From NCBI GenBank assembly GCA_015143735.1, contig VKHC01000031.1, positions 9,193-25,735 of the forward strand: 16,543 nt of DNA, written 5' to 3'. The notes below the pieces were generated by a model that did not search any database, was not told the origin of the DNA, and saw only the letters and a program-made list of their open reading frames with translations. A program made the translations under genes and the position numbers. Positions within the stretch are counted from its first letter, which is position 1. Each line of letters opens with the position of its first letter. Below, one piece after another: positions 1 through 8,944 of the stretch. This DNA is from Synura sp. LO234KE (Eukaryota; Sar; Synurophyceae; Synurales; Mallomonadaceae).

Positions 1-504
1 TTTCGTGATTTTGGTCAGCGAAAATTTCCAACTTTTTCTGTGGGAGGAGCTGTTAGATTAAATTTTGGGAAAATACTTAGGGACCTCTATGAAATTTATT
101 CCCGTAAGGAAATCTTCTATCTCCCTGTATTTATCGACATCTCAAATTCATGTTTTTGGACTAGTTTGCCAATTTAAAATTTGGAATCCTTGATTTGTCA
201 TTTCCTGAAATTTTTGAGATGTGAATTAGTTGTTATTTTGCTTGATCTGAATTCACTTGAATTACCTGAGTTGATGCCCTATTTCTTGAGATATTTCATT
301 TCTGCTATACATGTACCACTTTGACTTGGGTTGAAAATCATCCGTTAAACACGTTTCGGTGGCTGCACGTTCGTGGATACGCCACGACTTACGTAATTTT
401 AATTAGTTTACTTTTGGTTTCTGAACTTAGGCGTTGAGCCGTTCCTATTGCTTTTGTTATCTAGCGACTGCCGCTGAGATTGTAGTTACTTACCTAAGTG
501 GTCT
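1..504. other. AT-rich stretch without a recognisable gene
   Basis: All frames are short and broken and no domain is recognisable. The only local structure I see is a small perfect hairpin at 371-387, with arms TCGTGG and CCACGA around a five-base loop. The last 40 to 60 bases may already belong to the repeat copy that follows. Confidence 0.6.
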
Positions 505-672
505 GCACTTTAGATAAGAACTAAGGAAAGAAGTTGTTTCTTTCATCTACTAGCTGGTAGCGACTGGGCGCATTGGTTTAGGAGCCAAAGTCGACTAATA
601 AGGCGTTTTAAGACCCACCAGAGCACTTCTTATATCCGAGTAGGTTGAGGAAGCGACTTTGGCACACTTTAC
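505..672 (+). repeat. Dispersed repeat copy A with tRNA-like head (SINE-like)
   Basis: This is one of three diverged copies of a repeat; the others are at 1944-2098 (opposite strand) and 5471-5584. From about 551 it reads like a decayed tRNA. TAGCTGGTAG fits a Pol III A box, CATTGG and CCAAAG flank a loop like an anticodon arm, and GTTTTAAGACC at 604-614 resembles a B box. The A-to-B spacing is about 53 bases, close to tRNA genes. Upstream, 508-545 still resembles copy B, so the repeat may start before the head. Downstream, similarity with the other copies runs to the GGCACA-like sequence near 660-668. The homology is direct observation by eye; the tRNA-derived SINE reading is inference. No A-rich tail or target duplication was found. 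Confidence 0.5.
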
Positions 673-850
673 CATTATCATCACCGAGAGCCCTGTTGTC
701 CTCTACTGCTACTCACCCAGCCGAGAATCATTTCTTCTACCCACTCTGACGAAAACATTTTGGAAGGGACCCTATTCATAGCGCAAGGGGGAGCAATAGC
801 TATGCATCACACAGTTCTACTATTCTTCTACCACACGCCTTCCTCATGTT
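673..850 (+). repeat. Possible body of repeat copy A
   Basis: Patches here resemble the reverse complement of 1740-1925, which follows the tRNA-like head of copy B in the same relative order. The clearest are a CTACTGCTACTC-like stretch and AAGGGGGAGCAATAGCTATGC near 785-805, compared with a G-run plus TAGCATATG in the other copy. This suggests head and body form one longer element. Similarity is patchy and could be overread. Confidence 0.3.
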
Positions 851-904
851 CAGCCTACTACAAGCAACGCACGAGGACAGCCTACTACAAGCAACGCACG
901 AGGA
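851..904 (+). repeat. Exact 27-bp tandem duplication
   Basis: The unit CAGCCTACTACAAGCAACGC plus ACGAGGA occupies 851-877 and is repeated without change at 878-904. Only two units are present, so this is a short local duplication, not a satellite array. Exact identity next to badly decayed repeats suggests a recent event. Confidence 0.95.
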
Positions 905-1619
905 AACCCAACCAATAGTACCAGCAGCTCTACTCTTGTAAAGATGTTATTACCCGGCGCTCACCAAAGTTTCAAGACTGATCACCCTTATGTGTACAGA
1001 GGTCTAGGAATAGCGGCGAACCCTTCATATATTTATATTGCATCTTAGCTATTATCGATTTGTCAAGTACGAGACCCAGCATTGCGGAGCATTCGGTTTT
1101 TCAGGACGGGAGTAAACTCCCGTGTTCATTGTTCTTGTTGATTTTATATTCACAACGGACACTTAGGAAACTGAGGAGTGTTAGAGTAGAATATTCACTT
1201 GTTTTTCAGTTCCCTTTTCTTGATCGTTATTCAGAGCTGCCCTTCTCCATGCCTCGTACTTATCTTGGTACTATGATTCTAAAACACATCGCCCCCACAC
1301 TGATAACTCAATGCCATTAGCACTTGTTGCTTTGCCATCACCAGCAACTTGCCTTCTAGTTCACTTCCAGCGTATAGTGACACCCCCTCACGTTCTGCAG
1401 CGTCACCTCGCTCTCGACACAGCAGCTTCCATCCTCACCTCGTATATTTGCTGTTCCTCACCGCTCGAGTATATGTCATTTCTCGCTTAGACAAGAAATA
1501 TCTCAAAGACACCTTAGCATATGCCTGACGTAGTCATATCCCTCACCTTAACACGCGTGGCATTCGCCCGCAGTTCCAGCCACTACCCGATACCCGATAT
1601 GCCTTCCCGAAGCACAAGC
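905..1619. other. Non-coding stretch, nothing recognised
   Basis: Only short overlapping frames occur here, the longest 86 codons at 1060-1320. Its translation has no recognisable motif or plausible start context. I see no RNA gene, promoter or strong repeat. Confidence 0.55.
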
Positions 1620-1943
1620 CACGGTGGATCTGCTACAGCTTTTTACATGGTCTCCCCAAGTGACCATGCTGCTCCACTCTGTGCCTCACCCATCGTATCT
1701 AGTACCTCCCGTTACCTTCATATCTTGTTGGCATACTATTTCACACACACGACATGTCATACCAAACCATGTTGCATAACATGTACATATGCTACGATTC
1801 CCCCCACTTAAGCAATTAATTATCAGCAATTAAACTTATGGCCAATAGGATTTGCTACCTGAAATTATACTACAAGTATAGGTAAAAAGAGTATAATTAG
1901 GAGGTAGATGTAGAAGTACCAGATTAGTGAAGCGCGGGACAAA
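1620..1943 (-). repeat. Diverged repeat body, first copy
   Basis: This block resembles 3590-3895 in the same orientation. Shared landmarks in the same order are CCCATCGT, CATAC followed by a CACACAYACG-type run, TGTCATACC, CATAACATGTA, AATTAAA, GCTAYCTGA, CTACTA/ACAAGTATA-like sequence, and GTAGAAGTA near the right end. Spacing between landmarks is similar in both copies. It directly adjoins the tRNA-like head of copy B, which reads on the minus strand, so it may be that element's 3' body. The pair could also be fragments of long terminal repeats, but I found no matching coding interior or TG...CA ends. Confidence 0.5.
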
Positions 1944-2098
1944 TGTGCCACAGCTACTCCTCCAACACAGTCCGGCTTTGAGAAATTGCGCGGTAAGGTC
2001 TTAAACTTACTCCTTGGTTAACTCCTAGCGAAGTCGAATGCCAAAGTCCACTGAGCTATTCCTAAACTTAGAAGCAGTTTCTAAGTTCCTATCTACTA
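1944..2098 (-). repeat. Dispersed repeat copy B with A and B boxes (SINE-like)
   Basis: Best preserved copy of the repeat seen at 505-672 and 5471-5584. On the minus strand, TAGCTCAGTGG (2048-2058) matches the Pol III A-box consensus and GTTTAAGACC (1997-2006) matches the B-box consensus with a C-to-T change. Spacing is about 52 bases. Bases around the B box can form a T-arm-like stem, GTAAG with CTTAC. Against copy C an 85-base core is about three-quarters identical, with many of the differences transitions. The minus-strand continuation (1943 down to 1620) is the candidate body. The boxes are seen directly; SINE origin is inferred from tRNA-like order and copy number. Confidence 0.6.
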
Positions 2099-3589
2099 CC
2101 AAATACAGTTGGCTAGAGTTAGTTAAAGACGGTAGAAACACAGTTCTAATACCGAATGAACAGCTAAATGGTTCAGCACCAATGACTTATTTTCGCAAAA
2201 AGTTAACTAATTAATTACGTCAGCATTCGAGAAGAACAGGAATAGAAGACGATTTTACGTCAGATAGCATTCAACAGAAAGATTCATGGTAACGTTCAAC
2301 TCCTACTAGTTCAATATAGGGAATCAGCTACAAATAACCAAGTGTAGTGAATTAGAAACTTTCAAACACCTCCCGACCAACTTCATCAACACCATAACAT
2401 GATTTCACATATAGGTCTATGCAGATATCCGCCAATAAGAGTATCTCGCGCCGCAAAATCGCTAAGTTGAAGCCAAATTTGGATCAGTAGAATAGAAGCA
2501 GAATTAGAACTTTCAATTTGCAATAACATCAATCCGGTCATCAGTTAAATACATCGCAAAAAGAATGATGAAAAATGATACCTTATTTCAAGAGAATTCC
2601 CGCTCAACAAAAGCACGCTTTCTTGATTAAAGTCGAAATTGCACTGCACACGTTCGTCATCAACTATCCGGTCATGGCAAAAATTTCGAAAATATTGATG
2701 ATCGAAAAACATAAAAATCTCAATAACCAAGGCGAGTTTGGACCTCAAACAAGTTGCATAATGCTTGTACAAGGGGCCTAAATTAAAATTCACATGAAAT
2801 GCTGGCAAAGATAGCAAGTGGAAAATTTCGAAAAATGCAGGTAAAGTTCAAAATATCAAAAAGTTGAACTTATGATATAAATGAGCAATGACCAAACTAT
2901 TTGCAGATATAGATATTATTATCCTCCCCAATGAACATACTAATAGCTCAATTTGTATCTCCCTTCAGAAAAATCCAAAATTTGAAAAATCAGTTTCAGC
3001 CCCCAAGTTTCTGATCTCGATGAACTCGATGAAATAGTCGATATAACTTTTCAAAATATATCTCAGGTAACGACCATAAATCATTTCGACATCGAAAAAA
3101 TAAACTGAATTCACTTTATCTCAGAATTTTTCTAAACCTCCAATTTTAACGCGTCAACGCTCAAATGCCCATCGTACCTTCAAGTATTCCATCGACACAG
3201 GTACGAGTGGATATACATGTTACCCATCTCCCATTACGTTTTCCTTGCATATCTTCCGATAGATCGCCTTGAAACAGCTCCAAAGTCGCCTAAGCACTTA
3301 ACCCTCCAGGTACGTACACAACTCCATAAGCTTCAACTTCAGCCACATATGTCACCCCAAAACTGCAAATTTCCTGCACTTCATTTCGATCTTCCAACTC
3401 GATTTCCTCGTAGATTCAAGTATTCTACCATCTTCTAGCACCGGGAGAAGCTCCAAACGTCCAGCCGTTTAACCATCCCTGAGGAGTAGCTGCCGGATAC
3501 TGAACCTCCTTCCACGATACCTGGCCACGACTCTTACCAATTTCTTCTGCTGCTATTATCGCATCTCCCGCTGGCCGTAACGTCGCCAC
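2099..3589. other. AT-rich stretch without a recognisable gene
   Basis: Frames are at most 90 codons, with overlapping opposite-strand frames at 2545-2817 and no domain. The sequence is rich in AAAATTTCGAAAA-like runs. ATCCGGTCAT occurs twice, near 2531 and 2668, in loosely similar surroundings. I could not turn this into a defined element or an exon. Confidence 0.55.
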
Positions 3590-3895
3590 TCCTGATCCTT
3601 GCTCTTCTCTATGCCTCATGAGTCGTGCGTGCCCATCGTGCTCGCACCGCCTGATCTTTCATAACACTCCTCCCATACATCACACATACGTGTCATACCT
3701 AGCTCAAAACGTCCTTCATAACATGTAACATGATGTAACACACCCGCCATGATCATAGCCATAATTAAATAAAACCTTACGCGATTATTTAGTAAATAAG
3801 CTATCTGACTTACTACTAGTGTATAGAACGTAGATAAAAGTGCCAACAGCAGTTTCAAAATAGAGTAATAGCTAATGTAGAAGTAGGACAGACTC
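3590..3895 (-). repeat. Diverged repeat body, second copy
   Basis: Second copy of the block at 1620-1943, same orientation, about 1.97 kb away. The landmarks listed there recur in order, ending with CTAATGTAGAAGTAGG near 3880-3892. Here no tRNA-like head follows, so either it is a body-only fragment or the body is a separate element. A TGTAACACACC sequence at 3734 recurs at 8228-8238 with the preceding TGA. The 80-codon minus-strand frame at 3616-3858 lies inside the repeat and is probably accidental. Confidence 0.45.
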
Positions 3896-4150
3896 AGCCA
3901 AAGAGTAGAATATTAGAAATATGTACTAGTGTGGTAGACAGGTAGAATAAGGTAGTACGGAGAGCAGTGTCACGCGAGCACCGCAGCACACCAACCATAC
4001 TCCCCGCCCCAATACCACGCAAAAGACTCGATGGCAGATATCCCGCAGAGAGTGTTCCGATTGTTCTAGGTCTACCAAACCACCCGTGTGCCCTCAGAGC
4101 TGCGCGTATAGCACCCCTCAAACGTGTACCCCAAAACCACCTAACCCACG
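3896..4150. repeat. C-rich block preceding motif copy 1
   Basis: From about 4060 the plus strand is rich in CA and CCC and resembles about 4880-4955, which precedes motif copy 4. Both contain a CCCT...AGCTGC segment, then ACAC/GTGTA and CCAC...CTAACC just before the GATTACAG motif. Motif copies 1 and 4 are therefore parts of longer related blocks of at least 150 bases. The frames through it are short and not recognisable. Confidence 0.4.
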
Positions 4151-4220
4151 CTGTAGATTACAGCTTAGATCTCCCGGCAGAGGAGATACCCAGCCAGGTG
4201 AATCAGTAATAGATAGACTA
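4151..4220. repeat. GTAGATTACAG motif, copy 1
   Basis: First of four diverged copies. The shared order on the plus strand is GTAGATTACAG, then TAGATCTC, a CGGCRGAG-like hairpin half, GATAC, and an ATCAGTAATAG-type end. Copies start at 4151, 4345, about 4573 and about 4961. On the minus strand it can be read as TCTCC...GGAGA, a small stem, followed by TGTAATCTACA, another stem. Function unknown. Confidence 0.55.
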
Positions 4221-4344
4221 AACTTGTTTTGAAAGATAAATAGCCGTAAAGTAAAGAAGATTACAACAGTACAACTATTCTACTAGTGTAAGAAGTGGAG
4301 GTTGAAGTTAGGTGAAGTGTAAGAAAACTAACTACAACCCGGTC

Positions 4345-4404
4345 GTAGATTACGGATAGATCCCACTGGCGGAGATACGCCAGCTGCTGATCAGTCAAGG
4401 TAAT
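4345..4404. repeat. GTAGATTACAG motif, copy 2
   Basis: GTAGATTACGGATAGATC followed by a perfect hairpin at 4366-4383 (CTGGCG, six-base loop, CGCCAG), then CTGATCAGT. It is aligned with copy 1 at both ends. The hairpin is the best preserved of the four. Confidence 0.55.
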
Positions 4405-4482
4405 GCGTACAGAGAAGTATAGAGTAGTACAGGAAGTGATAAAGCCCGCTAGCTATAAGGTAGAAACAGTACAGGTACCCTA

Positions 4483-4500
4483 TGCAGCATCGATGCTGCA
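4483..4500. repeat. Perfect 18-bp palindrome
   Basis: TGCAGCATCGATGCTGCA is its own reverse complement. It lies between motif copies 2 and 3. It could be a dimeric protein site or chance; nothing in the sequence decides this. Confidence 0.8.
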
Positions 4501-4572
4501 ACACAAAAGCTGGCAGCTACTAGCATAAAAGCACTCTAGCGAAAAAATTTGCACCGCTAAAAAGGTGCTCCC

Positions 4573-4616
4573 GTAAATTTCAGATAGGTCTATTGGTAGT
4601 CTTCGCTGATCAGTAA
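4573..4616. repeat. GTAGATTACAG motif, copy 3 (shortened)
   Basis: GTAAATTTCAGATAGGTCT followed after about 15 bases by CTGATCAGTAAGATA. Both ends of the motif are present but the central GC-rich hairpin is missing. It is the weakest of the four copies. Confidence 0.35.
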
Positions 4617-4960
4617 GATATATAACAAGCAGTTGGTGATACACGTAGATAAAGTAGGAGGAAGTTTGTTCTACTGTCTACCCCTATAGGTGGCAACACT
4701 GACATTGCCGCTAACTTGCCCGTCTACCTACCAGTACAGTGTACCGAAATAAAAGTGCGTTGGAAATAGTGTTTAGCGGACTTTGCATCGTACTACCTGA
4801 GTGAATCGTTCCGCACTGCACAAACACAGCAATGAAGTTTAGTAAACACAATACAAAACCCAAGTGAACCGTCCAAGACGACTACAGACCCTGTAGCTGC
4901 CTGTAACCACACTCACAAGACAACACAAGTGTAACTAGCCACGCTAACCACCATTTCTGT
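4617..4960. other. Non-coding spacer with C-rich right part
   Basis: No frame of interest. Bases from about 4880 resemble the block before motif copy 1. The start-to-start distance from copy 3 to copy 4 (about 388) is twice that between copies 1 and 2 (194), so a further copy may have decayed near 4770. I could not see one there. Confidence 0.35.
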
Positions 4961-5010
4961 TGATTACAGTATAGATCTCTACGGCGGCAATACAAAGCCC
5001 TCTTATCAGT
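4961..5010. repeat. GTAGATTACAG motif, copy 4
   Basis: TGATTACAGTATAGATCTCT, then CGGCGGCAATAC and TTATCAGTGATAG, in the same order as copies 1 and 2. Its left flank resembles the left flank of copy 1. Confidence 0.5.
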
Positions 5011-5470
5011 GATAGCTTATAGACTATATGATAGAATCGAGCAGATAGAATAGTTTTAAAGTGTAAGCGTTCGTAGATAGAGTCGTGATAAACATTTTGA
5101 TACAACATTGATTCATGGACTCAACCTGAAATATTCACGAAGATTTATTGGGTATTTTTTTCTATTTCGTCAAAATCGAAAATTGCCATCTAAACAGATT
5201 TTTCAAATTTGGATTATTGGAAGAAAGATGTTAGATAAACTTCAAATACGTTGATAGGGAATGATTATAACACCTATGTCTGCAAATATTGTTGTCATTA
5301 CTCATTTGCGAGATGACTTTCAATATTTTTAAAATTGCATTTCTTACATATTTACAATTTTCAGTTTCTAAGAATCTTGCGGTTGGCTGTTGATTCGCAC
5401 GCCTAAGAGGTATTGCGCAACTCATTTGCCCTTCTATTACCTAATAGTTGTCGAGATTTTTTCAATTTCG
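5011..5470. other. AT-rich stretch, nothing recognised
   Basis: Runs of A and T with short broken frames, the longest 64 codons on the minus strand. No repeat, RNA gene or domain was recognised. Confidence 0.5.
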
Positions 5471-5584
5471 TGGGATTAATAAAATGACTTGGTATTTCCT
5501 AGAAGTCGACCGAGGAGTAAGTACAAGACCTCACCGTGCACTTTTTTAGAGTCAGACTGCGTTGGGAAAGCAGCTAGTGCATAG
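5471..5584 (+). repeat. Dispersed repeat copy C with tRNA-like head (SINE-like)
   Basis: Third copy of the family. It aligns with copy B from GACTTGGTATT to CAGCTAGTGCATA through GAGGAGTAAGTACAAGACC. GTACAAGACC at 5521-5530 lies where the B box is in the other copies. The A-box position (about 5475-5487) is degenerate. The body seen beside copy B is not recognisable downstream, so this copy is truncated or its body has decayed. Confidence 0.55.
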
Positions 5585-5908
5585 GATATAAATGAAATCA
5601 ATCAAAAAATCTTACAGTCAGTTAGTAAAAACGGGTAGAAAAGTCAGAAAAAATACTTACCAGGAGAGACCACATTCCCACCTCAACAAAAGATCCCCTT
5701 TTATAAACCAACTGGAAAGCCCCAAGGCTTACTAGTGTGCTCCAGGAGGTGACTGCATAGGTCGCCTGCATTGAAACGCAAACGCGTCCGAGAAGAGGTG
5801 CATGGGGACATGGCCACAAGAAAGGAAGCGTAAAGTGATTTAAAGCAAGTGAAGAAAATTATGCTGTGGCAGTGAGTGGCATCAACATTCAAGAGATGAA
5901 TCTCATGT
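5585..5908. other. Non-coding or undetermined stretch
   Basis: Two overlapping minus-strand frames of 63 to 65 codons span 5622-5892 and have no recognisable domain. The minus strand reads CTCCTG then GTAAGTA at about 5655-5665, a strong match to a 5' splice donor. A split minus-strand gene is therefore possible but not shown. Confidence 0.3.
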
Positions 5909-6274
5909 TTACAAACGGCCTGTTAACTCCACATATAATTTTCTAATAGAATCCACTATTGAGATGCTGATATAGCTTACTCTCGCCACCATATATATGC
6001 TACGAACCCCCGGCACTCCAGCGGTGGTTACAATTATCGCAGAGGAGGTCGGGGAAGAATGAACCCCTCCCGGAGAGGTCCGACGGTGAATAATTATCTT
6101 TTGGATGAAACCAAATCTACAATAGTAGATGAAGCCAGCTTCATCGTTACAGAGACTTTGATCGGGCTTGCGGACTATGGGAATGCTTGCCTCTCCGCTT
6201 ACATTTGCAGAGGTGACGTGAAAGGGGGCTAGCTTGAGACCAAAGCAGACCCTGACAAATTTTAAGTTTGGCAT
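5909..6274 (-). other. Open frame of 121 codons, product unknown
   Basis: I do not recognise this translation and it has no clear signal peptide, membrane segment or catalytic motif. Near residues 65-77 it reads HRRTSPGGVHSSP. This resembles HRGEGPVANKSSP in the frame at 7272-7496: the HR pair, a proline three residues on, and the SSP all line up. It could be an exon of a decayed or spliced minus-strand gene, or chance. AT-rich intergenic DNA can hold a frame of this length by chance, hence low confidence that it is coding. Confidence 0.2.
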
Positions 6275-6694
6275 CGTTTCGAACCAAAGCGATGTGAGTT
6301 GCTAACTTTTTCAGAGAGAGTTGATAAGAGAATCCCATGGAACGGGACCAAGGCTATCAATTATTGTGATTTGAGTAAACCACGGTTAGTAGCATTTTCA
6401 GTTGAGGCGACATTTCTTAGGATTAAAAACAGGTTATGGCGCACGATATTTGTACTTGATGCAGATTTTCTAAACAAAGTAGGGAAAAGGAGGTCTTCCG
6501 GCACTTCCGCAGGGACTTCGGGCATGCTCAATATATCTGGTCATAAAATCGTCAATATTTGAGAACGAGGTGGGTAAGACGGCCTCAAGTAAATTGTTGC
6601 AAAGACATCCTTAGAAAAAGACATACGATATCTCCTTTGACAATTTGTGTTAGCTTTCATGCTGCTGAGACATTACTGCTGGAAGTGTGAGGGT
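6275..6694. other. Undetermined stretch
   Basis: A plus-strand frame of 87 codons (6299-6562) and a minus-strand frame of 63 codons overlap the flanking frame. Neither contains a known motif. A GC-richer patch with repeated CTTCCGGCACTTCCGCAGGG-like sequence lies near 6493-6530. Confidence 0.3.
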
Positions 6695-7072
6695 TCAAGA
6701 GATATTTGCTAGAAGCACCTCCATGTCGCTAGCCCGCCAACGAGTTTTTAGCTGGTTACCAAGAATGTGCTGGCGCTTGTAAAATATTTCCACTTCCTTC
6801 GATCTATGGAGAACAATATCCGAATATCCGCCACCGAGAAAACCTGAGTAGGAATAGGATTCAAGTGTGTCTTCAAAGTTGAAACCGTTTTCAGGTGACA
6901 CTCTGTTGCCCCCAATCCGCTGGCCAGGAAGAACTTCTGAGTTCACGGAAATCTGACTTAATTTCCGCTGAACTATTTGACTTCTCTGCGAGCTCCGAAA
7001 CGGCCTGGTCATACTGAAAGATGTTCCATCGTTGCGCAAAATTTTAATTAAGCCGGTTGTCCGATGTTTCAA
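6695..7072 (-). other. Open frame of 125 codons, product unknown
   Basis: This is the longest frame outside the LINE. The translation is hydrophilic, with a basic N-terminal third and no recognised domain. Residues 55-64 read GNRVSPENGF (bases 6881-6910). The minus-strand frame at 7272-7496 has ANKSSPENGF. In the shared SPENGF, five of six codons differ, each only at a synonymous third base. VL lies nine to ten residues upstream of the N in both, and an SGF/SGGF-L sequence follows in both. This pattern would suit paralogous coding segments, though the frame has no start context or flanking gene structure that I can confirm. Confidence 0.25.
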
Positions 7073-7271
7073 GTACTGGTTCGGGAAAATATATTTTTAT
7101 CGCGTTTGGCTAGTTGTGTTGGTGAAGCCTTAGTTTATACTCTGGAATACTTTGCTTATGACGACAACTATTGGTAATAGGTGAAAGAAACCTGTTTGTG
7201 TTGCAGTATTTTCCCATTGACTTTTGCCAAAAGTGAATCATCTCAATTAATTATATACACAAGAGGAAAAC

Positions 7272-7496
7272 CTAAAATGCCTTGTAACCTATTTTTGGAA
7301 GGAGGAGGAAGCCTCCGCTCATAAGCAAACTAAAGCCATTTTCCGGGGAAGATTTGTTCGCAACCGGCCCCTCCCCCCGGTGGAGAACATACTTACTAAT
7401 GAAGCACCAATTATGACGTCGTAACACGGCAAGAAAGTCCCAAGAGCGCAAGTGGTAATAGCTGCATAGTATGAAAGTTAAAATACAAATCACCAC
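7272..7496 (-). other. Open frame of 74 codons sharing SPENGF with its neighbour
   Basis: The first 15 or so residues are hydrophobic, which could be a membrane anchor or just AT-rich sequence. HRGEGPVANKSSPENGF (bases 7332-7382) matches parts of the frames at 6695-7072 and 5909-6274. A strong splice-donor-like GTAAGTATG lies just upstream of this motif on the minus strand, near 7390. If used, it would place the motif in an intron. Product unknown. Confidence 0.22.
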
Positions 7497-8482
7497 TTCG
7501 ACCTAGATAAGGCAGACAGAGTAGTGGACAAGCGCAATAGGAAAAATCTGCCTTGCAAATTAAACTGATCTGCGGGGAACAATTTCAAGGGTTAGAGAAC
7601 GCGCTCAAGTAGGTGCTCTTCCGCCACCAAGGCGCTCCGCCGATCCGCCGATCCTCGGGCCACTCTGCAACTACCGGGGCTATTGAAAATTGCAAGGGAA
7701 GAAGCATGAAGATGGGCGAAGCTCGGGACGGGCCTAGTGCACGCTTGAGCACCCCCACAGTAAAATTGCCTGGCAGCCCTCGTGAACCTCAATTAAGTCA
7801 TCTGCTATGGCTTGAAGGCAAGCGAACTAAGGGTGGCGACATGTTGAATTTCACATTCAGTAGTGATGCGGGACACATATTCAAATCTCCACAACGAGTA
7901 ATCCTCATGGTATACGCAGAGTGTCGCCTTCACATAAACCATACGATATAACCAGCTTCCTGAACGATAGAAATTATGTTTCTGAGCGGCTGCACTGAAC
8001 CTCATATTGTCGCGAAAACTTAATAACGGAGTTACCTCAGATAAACCAGACGAAGAGCTACTATTTTCACCTTCAAGTCGAGCTCTTTATAACCCACTAA
8101 AATAGTCTGGTACAGCTTATCAAAGACAATGTTTGAATCGTTGTTCAGGACTCCCGATTCCTGCCAAATGAGCTCCCCTATGATTTGTCTTTATGTCTTA
8201 CGCTTTAGGGACTTGCCGTTTGAGTGATGTAACACACCAAAATATTTAGAGAATTATATATTGGCGTATTATGCATCAAAGGTTGGCATAAAAGTAATTT
8301 TGTGATAAATTTAGGTCCGAACTTGAATAATCTTGTAATTCAGTCCTAAATTCCTGCTCAAAATTTGTTTTTGTAGGAAAAAATTTAAATTCTTAGACGG
8401 GTGACCTTGCAAAAATAAAGTTTACATCCTTGTCTGGGTTGAGCTGGCTACAGGCCTTGTGACAGCCTGGACTCTCGTACGC
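7497..8482. other. Non-coding stretch, nothing recognised
   Basis: Opposite-strand frames of 66 to 112 codons overlap at 7592-8005 with no domain on either strand. From about 8220 it is AT-rich. TGATGTAACACACC (8225-8238) repeats a sequence at 3731-3744. No RNA gene was found. Confidence 0.4.
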
Positions 8483-8490
8483 TTGAAGAA

Positions 8491-8936
8491 TACTGCTATA
8501 TCTGGAATAGTAGGTTGGAGGTTGCAGCTTTGAAAGTCACTATAGTACATTGTTCAGCCAACGCAAAAAACCGGAACCTCTGAACAACGCTCCAAATAAT
8601 AGTTTCCGTCAAGATAGAGCAGTGCCACCTGCGCTATTTTAGGATTGGATGATGATTCAGGCTCAGAAGTAGAGTAAAAAAAAGACTTAGATATGCGTTG
8701 GTGCAGTCACACCGAATGCGTTTTAAAAAAACCGAATCTAAGTCTTTTTCTACTATGCTTCTGAGCCTGAATCAATATTATCCTGTCCTAAAATAGCACT
8801 GGTGGCACTGCTCTATTATAACGTTAACCATTATTTGGAGAATTGTTCAGAGGTTCAGTTTTTTTGCGTTAGCAGAAAAATGTAAAATGGTGACTTTCAA
8901 AACTGCAACTTCTAACCTATTCCAGATGTAGCAGTA
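8491..8936. mobile_element. Fold-back (long inverted repeat) element, MITE-like
   Basis: The left arm (8491-8692) and right arm (8736-8936) are reverse complements along nearly their whole length, with small indels and scattered mismatches; the loop is 8693-8735. Matching landmarks include TACTGCTAYATCTGGAATAG at the ends, TGAAAGTCAC, AACGCAAAAAA, AACCTCTGAACAA, CTCCAAATAAT, AGAGCAGTGCCACC, GCTATTTTAGGA, GATTCAGGCTCAGAAG and GACTTAGAT at the loop. The flanks TTGAAGAA (8483-8490) and TGGAACAA (8937-8944) agree at six of eight positions and could be a decayed 8-bp target duplication, as made by hAT transposases. There is no coding sequence, so it would be non-autonomous. Family is not identified. 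Transcription on either strand would give a long hairpin RNA. Confidence 0.85.
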
Positions 8937-8944
8937 TGGAACAA

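Noticed and set aside
4151-5010. CRISPR array
   Set aside because: The four motif copies are diverged and irregularly spaced, and the setting is eukaryotic.
6270-6300. Possible tRNA T-arm (GGTTCGAAAC on the minus strand)
   Set aside because: The flanking bases do not form a T stem or acceptor stem, and no D or anticodon arm is found upstream.
5650-7395. Spliced minus-strand gene anchored on GTAAGTA donors near 5660 and 7390
   Set aside because: Donor-like heptamers alone are common by chance, and no convincing acceptors or joined exons could be built; kept only as a remark.
8225-8238. TGATGTAACACACC shared with 3731-3744 as an LTR start
   Set aside because: The match ends after 14 bases and the flanks do not align; no paired LTR was found.
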